The translations under genes were made by a program, and so were the position numbers. Positions 38,693-45,646 of a stretch of 50,856 bases of DNA are shown here, piece after piece. The stretch is from the NCBI RefSeq assembly GCF_000373805.1, contig NZ_KB892438.1:123161-174016 (forward strand), in the 5' to 3' direction. Position 1 is the first letter of the stretch. Each line of letters begins with the position of its first letter. A model generated the notes under the pieces. The model made no database searches and had not been told where the DNA came from. It worked only from the letters and a program-made list of their open reading frames with translations. The DNA is from Corynebacterium pilosum DSM 20521 = CIP 103422. GTDB lineage: Bacteria > Actinomycetota > Actinomycetes > Mycobacteriales > Mycobacteriaceae.

Positions 38693-39745
38693 TTAATTCT
38701 CTGCTAGTTTTTCGATTGCTCTGACCCGGACCGGGGCGGCGCGGGGGTTGTCTTCAATTTCCGCCTTGGTTGCCTTTTCGGAACCGTTGGTCACGGCACG
38801 GAATCGTGGTTCAGTTCCTGGTAGGTCCATCGGCAGCCCCGGCGGGGTCTTCGAAGCGGTGAGTTCTGCGAAGGCTTGCTTGACGATCTTGTCTTCCAGC
38901 GACTGGTAGCTCATGAACACCACTCGCCCACCGACACCAAGGGCATCAGTGATCACGGGGATGACGTTGCGCACCGCGTCGAGTTCTCCATTGACCTCTA
39001 CGCGCAGCGCCTGGAAAGTGCGCTTCGCCGGGTGGCCGCCGGTGCGGCGAGTTGCCGCCGGAATGACGCGGTACAGCAGGTCGACGAGGCGACCCGAACG
39101 GCTAAATGGTTCTTGTTCGCGCTCTTTGAGCACGGCAGATGCGATCTTGCCGGCGAAGCGTTCATCCCCATAGGTCTTTAAAACGCGTGCCAAGTCACCG
39201 TGGCTGTAGGTGTTGAGGACCTCCGCAGCAGTAATTCCGGTGGTCGGGTCCATGCGCATATCTAGAGGCGCGTCCACCGAGTAGGCGAAACCACGTTCCT
39301 CTTGGTCCAGCTGCATGGAAGAGACGCCTAGATCAAAAAGGGCCCCTGCCACACCGTGGTCACGGGCCGTGACGAAGATTTCACCAGCTTCGCTTTCAAG
39401 TGCCTCGTCAATGTCGTCGAAGCGAGCTTGAATCGTCGTAAAGCGGTTCCCGAACCCGGCAAGCCGGTCCTGCGCGTCGCGCAACGCTTCTGGGTCGCGG
39501 TCAACGCCAATGACTCGAGCGCGGGGAAAGACGGTGAGGAAGTGCTCGGTGTGTCCGCCGGCACCCAACGTGCCATCAATGATCACAGCGTTGTCGCCGA
39601 AGGCCTCCACCGCAGGGGCGAGGAGTTCGGCCATGCGATCACGCATGACGGGGACGTGGCCGTGGTTGGCGTCGATATCGAAATCCATGTGATTCACGGC
39701 CTGAACACCCCCTTCGGAAATAGCAGCCGGTATTGAACTCATCAC
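38693..39745 (-). CDS. rsmH: 16S rRNA (cytosine-1402-N4) methyltransferase RsmH (MraW)
   Basis: The 350-residue SAM-dependent enzyme has the family start [10 protein letters not shown] and the SAM-binding motif [20 protein letters not shown]-type and [13 protein letters not shown] blocks appear further on. It methylates C1402 of 16S rRNA in the decoding centre. GTG 39745 and ATG 39742 are adjacent candidate starts. TATACG ends 6 bases before the GTG and no Shine-Dalgarno is visible, so an additional leaderless promoter is possible. Confidence 0.95.
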   Translation of the reverse strand: MMSSIPAAISEGGVQAVNHMDFDIDANHGHVPVMRDRMAELLAPAVEAFGDNAVIIDGTLGAGGHTEHFLTVFPRARVIGVDRDPEALRDAQDRLAGFGNRFTTIQARFDDIDEALESEAGEIFVTARDHGVAGALFDLGVSSMQLDQEERGFAYSVDAPLDMRMDPTTGITAAEVLNTYSHGDLARVLKTYGDERFAGKIASAVLKEREQEPFSRSGRLVDLLYRVIPAATRRTGGHPAKRTFQALRVEVNGELDAVRNVIPVITDALGVGGRVVFMSYQSLEDKIVKQAFAELTASKTPPGLPMDLPGTEPRFRAVTNGSEKATKAEIEDNPRAAPVRVRAIEKLAEN

Positions 39746-39856
39746 GGGGAACGTATAGGGCCCTACCCGAAGCGGTCACTCTGATGTCGGGGAAGTACAC
39801 CAGAAAGACTCGCGCTTCGGGCAGAGTCCGTACACGCTCTCCGTCGGTGGCTACTG

Positions 39857-40291
39857 CTAGAGCAGCCCGGAAAGAATGTCGTCCTCATCCGCTGCGGCAA
39901 ACGCAGCTTCCGTCTCTTCTTGATATTGAGCCCAGGACTGCGCATCCCAGATCTCCAGAAAATCCACCGACCCGATGACCACGCATTCCTTGGACAGGTT
40001 TGCGTATTCACGGTGCGCCGGCGACAAGGTGATGCGCCCGGACCCATCGGGAGTTTGCTCATCCGCGCTCGCTGCGAGGTTACGAATGAACGCACGTGCC
40101 TTCGGGTTCGTGCGGGAAACAGCTGCTGCCTTGCGTGCGCGGGCCGCAAATGCTTCCCGGGGATAGACCGCTAGGGAGTGGTCTTGCCCCTTCGTCACCA
40201 TCAACCCATCTGCCAGCTCCTCGCGGAACTTGGCCGGAAGGGTCAACCTGCCTTTGTCATCGAGCTTGGGAGTGTAGGTGCCCAGAAACAA
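39857..40291 (-). CDS. mraZ: Transcriptional regulator MraZ
   Basis: The 144-residue protein has two AbrB/SpoVT-type DNA-binding half-domains, starting [21 protein letters not shown]. MraZ represses or tunes the dcw cluster by binding TGGGN repeats upstream of itself. The start is TTG at 40291, fixed by the family N-terminus; GGAAGG lies about 12 bases upstream. A TTG start and an imperfect ribosome site would keep its level low. The operator at 40375-40399 lies 84 bp upstream. Confidence 0.95.
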   Translation of the reverse strand: MFLGTYTPKLDDKGRLTLPAKFREELADGLMVTKGQDHSLAVYPREAFAARARKAAAVSRTNPKARAFIRNLAASADEQTPDGSGRITLSPAHREYANLSKECVVIGSVDFLEIWDAQSWAQYQEETEAAFAAADEDDILSGLL

Positions 40292-40374
40292 CCAGGGTCA
40301 CCTTCCTTCGTTCGACTACGCCGGTGTGAATCTTCTTCAGCTACCGCATGGTTACCCAATTGATCGCCGATAGG

Positions 40375-40399
40375 CCCCACTTTAACCCACTTTGCCCCA
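40375..40399 (-). promoter_or_regulatory. MraZ operator: three TGGGN repeats at 10-bp spacing
   Basis: On the minus strand TGGGG (40395-40399), TGGGT (40385-40389) and TGGGG (40375-40379) are separated by 5-bp spacers CAAAG and TAAAG. Three TGGGN repeats with 5-bp spacers upstream of mraZ match the E. coli MraZ site, and AAAGTGG resembles the Mollicutes version. One repeat per helical turn suits the multimeric MraZ ring. Confidence 0.85.
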
Positions 40400-40616
40400 C
40401 ATTGGCCACATCGGGCCCGAAAATTCTTTTGCTAGGCACGATAACAGCAGGTAAAGAGCAAGAAATTAAGGTGGCGGACTTTCCCGCGAGTCCCCCAAAA
40501 AGCTTGTCACAACCGCCACATGAGCACCAATACCTCGCTTTAAGAACTTCCTCATCGGCCCAATGGGGACCCAACCTATCCGAACGACCTGCGCCTTTAG
40601 CGAGGTGGATCGAGGG

Positions 40617-40654
40617 TGGGGCAAAGTGGGGCGTCCGGGTGGGGCAAAGTGGGA
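40617..40654 (+). promoter_or_regulatory. Second MraZ-box-like cluster, inverted relative to the first
   Basis: The plus strand carries TGGGG-CAAAG-TGGGG (40617-40631) and TGGGG-CAAAG-TGGGA (40640-40654), separated by 8 bases. Each pair repeats the TGGGG/CAAAG unit of the operator at 40375-40399. The cluster lies 218 bp further from mraZ and in the opposite orientation, with no gene directly downstream on the plus strand. Confidence 0.6.
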
Positions 40655-40784
40655 GACGCACAGTCTCCCGAATTTAGGCCAGCCGTGGCCTCGTAGCGGA
40701 GCGCACCCCGATTTCTCCCGACCACCCCCGCGCAGGGGGTGAGCAAAGCTGCCAGGCGCACGCGATTGGCTGCAGACATAAAAA

Positions 40785-40820
40785 ATCCCCACACCTCAAC
40801 ACAAGTTGAGGCGCGGGGAT
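40785..40820 (-). terminator. Intrinsic terminator of the DUF3040 gene
   Basis: ATCCCC/GGGGAT and CCTCAAC/GTTGAGG form a stem with one small internal loop and an ACAA tetraloop. On the minus strand it is followed by TTTTTT. It lies 35 bp after the DUF3040 stop. Confidence 0.85.
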
Positions 40821-40855
40821 GCCACTACGGCCAGAGGCGGCCGGAAAAGAATGGA

Positions 40856-41254
40856 CTACTGGTTATCTTCGAAACGGCGGCGGAAGTTCTCCTCCATGCG
40901 GGAGCCGACTCCATCCTTACGCGGAGCCTTCGCCTTGCCGGACGGGCGGCGCACCGCTGGCTCATCGTCGTTCGGGGTGCGCAGAATCCACACACCAGCA
41001 CCAAGCATCACGATGAAGCCCAACACACTGAGCGCGATGAGCCATAGATTCACCTGCGCCAATGCGACACCGGCAACGAGGAGTACTAGACCCACGACGA
41101 TAAGGGCGACGCCGCGCAGTGTAATTTTGCCGGTACCAGTGCCATCCCCAAACGACGAGCTCCCTGAAACTTGCGCGCCAAATTTAGGATCGTCTGCCAG
41201 CAGCGACTGCTCAATCTCACGGAGCGCGCGCTGTTCCTGCTCTGAAAGGGCCAC
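40856..41254 (-). CDS. DUF3040 membrane protein
   Basis: The 132-residue protein starts MALSEQEQRALREIEQSLL, the DUF3040 hallmark, followed by two membrane helices (about 53-73 and 75-97) and a basic C-terminal tail. Its function is unknown; it is conserved beside mraZ in mycobacteria (Rv2169c from memory) and corynebacteria. I chose GTG 41254 because GGGAGGA lies 4 bases upstream; the open frame extends further but lacks a start signal. In the upstream spacer, CTATAC/TATACG is a possible -10. Confidence 0.88.
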   Translation of the reverse strand: MALSEQEQRALREIEQSLLADDPKFGAQVSGSSSFGDGTGTGKITLRGVALIVVGLVLLVAGVALAQVNLWLIALSVLGFIVMLGAGVWILRTPNDDEPAVRRPSGKAKAPRKDGVGSRMEENFRRRFEDNQ

Positions 41255-41372
41255 GATTCCTCCCGCTGTAGTGGTGTTAAATGTCCTGTTCGAACTCTCT
41301 AACTTCTCAACGTATAGCGTATCTGTTTTGTTCCCAGAGAGGGAATCTCTCATGTACCACTCTCCCCCACCC

Positions 41373-41822
41373 TTAGGCCACAGCAGAGCCACCTGGACCA
41401 AACACAGTCTCGTCATAGAACGCATACGCAAGATCCAGCAGCGCGACCACGTCCTCCCGAGGCGGCTGCGTGACAATCCCCGACGCAACCCGCCCACGCA
41501 ATGCGGAGTAGCGCTTAAATTGGGTAGCCCACGCCTTCGCGCTTTCCCCTGTAAGGGCCAATTTGTCCCACGCGCTCGTCGGCAAGCGCTTCCGATTCGC
41601 AATAACGGGCGATGCCGCGTTGACCGCGCCGGCCACCCGTAACGCAGCCCGGTAAGCATCCTCCAAGGCAAGGTCGCCCTTCCCGCCTGCTAAATGCTCC
41701 GAAGCTGACGCTAAGAGGGATTCGGCGGACGCTAGGAAGCCGTCAATGCGCTTCATGTTGCGGCCATGCGCCGTCGGGGCCCCCATTACCGAGCCAGTGG
41801 TAGCCGAGATAACACTGTTCAT
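41373..41822 (-). CDS. SAV_6107-like HEPN-domain protein
   Basis: The 149-residue helical protein resembles the actinobacterial SAV_6107 family of HEPN-domain proteins (KRIDGFLASAESLLASASEHLAG, then YRAALRVAGAV). HEPN proteins are often RNases or their regulators, but I see no clear RxxxxH catalytic motif, so enzymatic activity is doubtful. It is conserved near mraZ in corynebacteria. The ATG at 41822 is the likely start. Confidence 0.7.
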   Translation of the reverse strand: MNSVISATTGSVMGAPTAHGRNMKRIDGFLASAESLLASASEHLAGGKGDLALEDAYRAALRVAGAVNAASPVIANRKRLPTSAWDKLALTGESAKAWATQFKRYSALRGRVASGIVTQPPREDVVALLDLAYAFYDETVFGPGGSAVA

Positions 41823-41993
41823 GACCTAATTTTCCTTTCCTTTATTTGATGTGGTTTCACCCTAAAGCACGTCCCGGACACACGTTCTAGCAATTCGAAC
41901 ATACTTTCGTCTTTCTGCGCGTTTAGCCAGGCCACGCAACTAATCAGGGGGATTTTTACGCGAGAATCGCGCCAACATGGTTCGATAGGACAT

Positions 41994-42560
41994 GTGAGTG
42001 TTACGTTGCGCCGTCTCAGCGGTCCAGAATTTTCGATCCTGGCTCCCCGCCTTGTCGACATCTATATCCATGCCATGGGCTACGCCCCAGGCATTCGCAA
42101 CGACAGAATCCGAGTCTGGCGCTCCGAAATCTACCAACCAGGCTTTACTGCCATCGTCGCCATGCTTAACGAACAGGTCGTTGGAGTGGCCTATGGGTTC
42201 ATCGGGCACCCCGACCGCTGGTGGGATCAACAACTGCGTCGCGGCTTCCGCGAGCGCGGAGGAGCCACACCCGAACAAGAAGCGATGCTGCGCGACTACT
42301 TTGAAGTCGCCGAAATTCACGTCACACCTCGGCTCCAGGTGCGTGGGATCGGGCGCGCCCTACTCACCGAGCTCCTGTGGAACGCCCCCGCGTCCTACGC
42401 CATGCTTTCCACGCCGGAGGTTCCCGATGAGAAGAACGCGGCATTCGGCTTGTACCGGTCCTTTGGTTTCGAAGACGTGCTGCGCGATTTCTTCTACAAC
42501 GGCGATGCGCGGCCCTTTGCCATATTGGCGCGACCCTTGCCACTTCCCCAACAGAAATAA
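41994..42560 (+). CDS. GNAT-family N-acetyltransferase
   Basis: The 188-residue protein carries the acetyl-CoA pocket motif LQVRGIGRALL and a GNAT fold with SFGFEDVLRDF near the end. The substrate is unknown. The start is GTG 41994; an overlapping ATG two bases earlier is followed at once by a stop. It is divergent from the HEPN gene and lies upstream of the prenyl synthase gene; Rv2170 of M. tuberculosis is a GNAT at a similar place. Confidence 0.87.
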   Translation: MSVTLRRLSGPEFSILAPRLVDIYIHAMGYAPGIRNDRIRVWRSEIYQPGFTAIVAMLNEQVVGVAYGFIGHPDRWWDQQLRRGFRERGGATPEQEAMLRDYFEVAEIHVTPRLQVRGIGRALLTELLWNAPASYAMLSTPEVPDEKNAAFGLYRSFGFEDVLRDFFYNGDARPFAILARPLPLPQQK

Positions 42561-42617
42561 GCGCATGGGTAGTGTTAAAGCAAAATACTTCACTACAACG
42601 TTTCAGGAGTGTGTCGC

Positions 42618-43721
42618 GTGAGCGCAACTCAGGATTTCCGAAATCTCTCTCTCGATGAAGTCCCCGCAGCCGTCGCGGAGGAACTCCGCTTGTTTTTGAG
42701 CCAGCGTGACGCGGACATCGCCAAGATTGGCACCCCAGTCACTCGCGCCGTAGAGCACCTGCACAACTTCGTTCTCGGCGGCGGCAAGCGCGTCCGCCCG
42801 CTCTACGGTTGGGCCGGCTTCGTCGGTGGCGGTGGCCTGGAAAATTCCTCCGAAGACCCCCACGCTGTGTTGCGCGCCGTGTCCTCTCTTGAATTCATCC
42901 AGGCATGCGCTCTGATTCACGACGACATCATTGACTCCTCAAATACCCGGCGCGGCAACCCCACCGTTCACCGCGCTGTGGAGAAGGTTCACTCGGATGC
43001 TCAGTGGGCGGGCAGTTCGCTGCACTTCGGGCAGTCCACCGCTATCTTGGTCGGCGATTTGGCCCTGGTGTGGGCGGAGGACATGTGGCGTTACTCCGGT
43101 TTGAGCCACGCAGCCCTGGACCGGGCCGCGGAGCCGTGGCGCGGGATGCGCACTGAGGTCATCGGCGGGCAGCTGCTAGACATCACGCTGGAAGCTACCG
43201 GCGACGAAAGCCCTGAGCTGGCGAATGCCGTGAACCGCTTTAAGACCGCCGCTTACACCATTGAACGTCCCCTTCACCTCGGTGCGGCGCTAGCCGGGGC
43301 ATCCGCGGAGACGATCGACGCGTTCCGCGGTTACGGGCGCGATATCGGCATCGCTTTTCAGCTGCGTGATGATCTTCTCGGCGTATTCGGTGATCCTTCG
43401 GTGACTGGCAAGCCAGCCGGCGATGACTTGCGTGAGGGCAAGCGCACAGTATTGCTGTCCTTAGCCTTGTCGCGTGCCGACGAGGCCGACCCCGCTGCCG
43501 CTGCTTCTCTGCGCGCCGGTGTGGGCACCGCGACGGACCCCGCTGAGATCGCCAAACTTTCGGCCATCATTCAAGAGACTGGTGCGGTCGAGCAGATTGA
43601 GCAGCAGATTACTCGGCTGACTGAGTCCGGGCTGGAGCACCTGACCAACGCAGGCGTACCAACGCCGGTTCACGACGCGATGCGCGAACTCGCGATTAAG
43701 GCCACGGAGCGGCGGAAGTAG
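42618..43721 (+). CDS. idsA: Polyprenyl diphosphate synthase (IdsA/GGPP synthase type)
   Basis: The 367-residue all-helical enzyme joins isopentenyl diphosphate units. GGGKRVRP (54-61), the first Asp-rich motif DDIID (102-106) and the second motif LRDDLLGVFGD are present. The product is probably a C15-C20 diphosphate that feeds longer polyprenols or menaquinone. I chose GTG 42618 because CAGGAG lies 8 bases upstream; GTG 42609 would overlap that site. The stop overlaps the start of mptA by one base. Confidence 0.92.
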   Translation: MSATQDFRNLSLDEVPAAVAEELRLFLSQRDADIAKIGTPVTRAVEHLHNFVLGGGKRVRPLYGWAGFVGGGGLENSSEDPHAVLRAVSSLEFIQACALIHDDIIDSSNTRRGNPTVHRAVEKVHSDAQWAGSSLHFGQSTAILVGDLALVWAEDMWRYSGLSHAALDRAAEPWRGMRTEVIGGQLLDITLEATGDESPELANAVNRFKTAAYTIERPLHLGAALAGASAETIDAFRGYGRDIGIAFQLRDDLLGVFGDPSVTGKPAGDDLREGKRTVLLSLALSRADEADPAAAASLRAGVGTATDPAEIAKLSAIIQETGAVEQIEQQITRLTESGLEHLTNAGVPTPVHDAMRELAIKATERRK

Positions 43722-45235
43722 TGATGGGCTGGCTGCGCCGTATCAACCCCGCCACTGTGGGGCTTATCGGGACTCTACTGATCGCTATCGGCTCCTTCGG
43801 TGCCGGCGCTACACGCAACCGAGGTGGTGTGGTCAGCGCACTTGGTCTTGATTTTCTCACCTTTGGCCACGGCAAAGGGATCATGGAGGTCATTCTCACC
43901 GTGGGCATCGTCCTCCTTCTTGGTGCGTGGGCGCTGGTTGGGAGACGGGTGATCGTCGATAAGCTGGAGCGTGACGACGACCGGTTCACCACCGTGCAAC
44001 GTTCCATGTGGCTGTGGCTAGTGCCGCTTGTGTTCGCGGCGCCGATCTTGTCGCGCGATGTGTACTCCTACCTGATGCAAGGCGCCATGCTGCGCGACGG
44101 CTTCGATCCTTATAACGAAGGTGCCGCCGTCAACCCCGGCCCCTACCTCCTCGAGGTCTCGCACGACTGGCGGAATACAACGACCCCCTACGGGCCGCTG
44201 CACCTGTGGATCGGTGAGGGCGTGACCACTCTAGTTGGGGACAACGTGGCCCTTGGACTGATCACCTACAAGGTTATTTCGCTGCTCGGCTTTGCCATGA
44301 TCGCCTGGGGTGTGCCCCACATTGCACGCGCCTTGGGCGGTGACCCAGCGCTGGCGCTATGGCTTGGTGTGGCTAACCCGGTGATGATGTTGCACATGGT
44401 GGGCGGCATGCACAATGAATCGACCATGGTCGGGCTGGTGACGATCGGCTTGGTGCTTGCGCTCAGGCGGCGTTTCATCGCTGGTGTTGCACTCATTGCG
44501 GTAGCGGTGTCCCTGAAGGCGACGGCCGCCATCGCGTTGCCTTTTGTTGTGTGGATGGCGATGCATCACTTCGCCGGCCAGGGTGCCGGGCTGGGGCGGC
44601 GCGTGCTGGCATTCGTGATTGCTGGCATCGTCGGCGTGATCGAAACGCTCGCCGTGGTGGGTGTGGTTACGTGGGCTTCGGGGTCTTCCTGGGGCTGGCT
44701 GGCCGAGATTTCCGGCAACTCCAAGGTGGTCAACCCGCTCTCGCTGCCGACGCTGATCGCGGACATCGTTACCCCGTTTGTCCAGCTGTTCGTGGAGCGA
44801 TTCCCCTATAACGTGATCTTGGATGCCACCCGCACCGTGGGATCGATTGTCATGCTGATCGGTTTGGTCGTGATCTGGTGGTTCTTCCGCCAGAATGACC
44901 GGCGCGCAATCATGGGAACCACCCTCGCGTACCAGTGGGCGTTCACCGTGAACGCGGTGGTGCTCCCCTGGTACTACGCCTCCGTGGTCTCCCTGGTGGG
45001 CACGTTCCGCCCACCGCTGTGGCTCCAGCGCCTCACGGTCGGCGCCACCGTGGTGCTCGCGCTGGCCTTTACCGGGGGTGGAAACCACAGGTTCTATGAC
45101 CTCTGGTTCCTCGGCTTCGCCGTCTTCCTGGGTTGGCTGGCTACCGCATATATTTTCCCGCTTCGCAGCCGCTATGTCCGCGAGGCCGAGGAAGCCACAA
45201 GCGAGGCTAAAACGCCATCGCCTGCGCGCGCCTAA
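43721..45235 (+). CDS. mptA: Alpha-(1->6)-mannopyranosyltransferase MptA
   Basis: The 504-residue GT-C glycosyltransferase has about 12-13 membrane helices. The first outer loop carries LSRDVYSYLMQG, the modified Asp motif of the mycobacterial/corynebacterial family. MptA extends the mannan backbone of lipomannan and lipoarabinomannan using polyprenyl-phosphate-mannose, which suits a prenyl synthase as neighbour. GTG 43721 or ATG 43724 starts the gene, overlapping or touching the idsA stop. Its 3' end overlaps the convergent Rv2175c-like gene by 29 bp. MptB is the alternative, but the idsA neighbourhood favours MptA. Confidence 0.88.
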   Translation: MMGWLRRINPATVGLIGTLLIAIGSFGAGATRNRGGVVSALGLDFLTFGHGKGIMEVILTVGIVLLLGAWALVGRRVIVDKLERDDDRFTTVQRSMWLWLVPLVFAAPILSRDVYSYLMQGAMLRDGFDPYNEGAAVNPGPYLLEVSHDWRNTTTPYGPLHLWIGEGVTTLVGDNVALGLITYKVISLLGFAMIAWGVPHIARALGGDPALALWLGVANPVMMLHMVGGMHNESTMVGLVTIGLVLALRRRFIAGVALIAVAVSLKATAAIALPFVVWMAMHHFAGQGAGLGRRVLAFVIAGIVGVIETLAVVGVVTWASGSSWGWLAEISGNSKVVNPLSLPTLIADIVTPFVQLFVERFPYNVILDATRTVGSIVMLIGLVVIWWFFRQNDRRAIMGTTLAYQWAFTVNAVVLPWYYASVVSLVGTFRPPLWLQRLTVGATVVLALAFTGGGNHRFYDLWFLGFAVFLGWLATAYIFPLRSRYVREAEEATSEAKTPSPARA

Positions 45236-45566
45236 TCACTTCGCGTGCCAAGTGCCCGTGGAGACCGTCCACGGGCCGGCCGGGCAGCGATTCATCTTCG
45301 GTAAATAGGTACTCGAGGATCTCTTCGTCGCTGAATTTGTTGTCCGCCAGCACGGTGATCACGCCCGAGACGAACTTGGTCAGCTCGCCGTGCTCGTCGA
45401 AAAGCGCTGCAGGAACATAGTTTTTCCCGTCCTTGCGATACTTCACCAGCTTCGAATTCTGGACCAGATCATGGACCTTCGTCACGGGCACGGCCAATTG
45501 ATCAGCCACCTGCGGGAAGGTCAGCAGTTCTTCGTCGGAAAGCAATGCGTCTACGTTGGTACTCAC
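45207..45566 (-). CDS. Rv2175c-like DNA-binding protein
   Basis: The 119-residue protein has an N-terminal winged-helix/MerR-like helix-turn-helix (LLTFPQVADQLAVPVTKVHDLVQ) and a C-terminal helical part. In M. tuberculosis Rv2175c is a substrate of PknL, and phosphorylation of its N-terminus blocks DNA binding. Here it is divergent from pknL in the same arrangement. Thr3 or nearby Ser/Thr could be the site. I chose GTG 45566 since TAGAGT ends 7 bases upstream, consistent with a leaderless mRNA; the open frame before it lacks signals. Confidence 0.88.
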   Translation of the reverse strand: MSTNVDALLSDEELLTFPQVADQLAVPVTKVHDLVQNSKLVKYRKDGKNYVPAALFDEHGELTKFVSGVITVLADNKFSDEEILEYLFTEDESLPGRPVDGLHGHLAREVIRRAQAMAF

Positions 45567-45573
45567 ATGGGCT

Positions 45574-45639
45574 ACTCTACGTCCACGGCGGACTAAAGAG
45601 GCTGTCGGATACCACTTAGCACCCAAGTTGAGGGATACT
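45574..45639. promoter_or_regulatory. Divergent leaderless promoters of the Rv2175c-like gene and pknL
   Basis: TAGAGT on the minus strand (45574-45579) ends 7 bases before the GTG at 45566. GATACT on the plus strand (45634-45639) ends 7 bases before the ATG at 45647. The start codons are 81 bp apart, and neither has a Shine-Dalgarno sequence. Autoregulation by the DNA-binding protein would fit but is inferred. Confidence 0.5.
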
Positions 45640-45646
45640 TGTTTTT

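Larger units (their letters stand above)
40292..40855. other. 564-bp non-coding region between mraZ and the DUF3040 gene
   Basis: No convincing gene is present; the open frames on both strands are lost in repeats and lack ribosome sites. The region holds the MraZ box (40375-40399), a second inverted MraZ-box-like cluster (40617-40654), a GGGAGAC/GTCTCCC inverted repeat (40651-40669), a CCCCC/GGGGG hairpin (40724-40740) and the DUF3040 terminator (40785-40820). About 200 bp between the two clusters show nothing I can name. Confidence 0.7.

Noticed and set aside
40724..40740. C-rich hairpin considered as a 6C small RNA or RNase P RNA fragment
   Set aside because: The C runs are in the stem rather than in loops, there is only one hairpin, and none of the conserved RNase P motifs are present.
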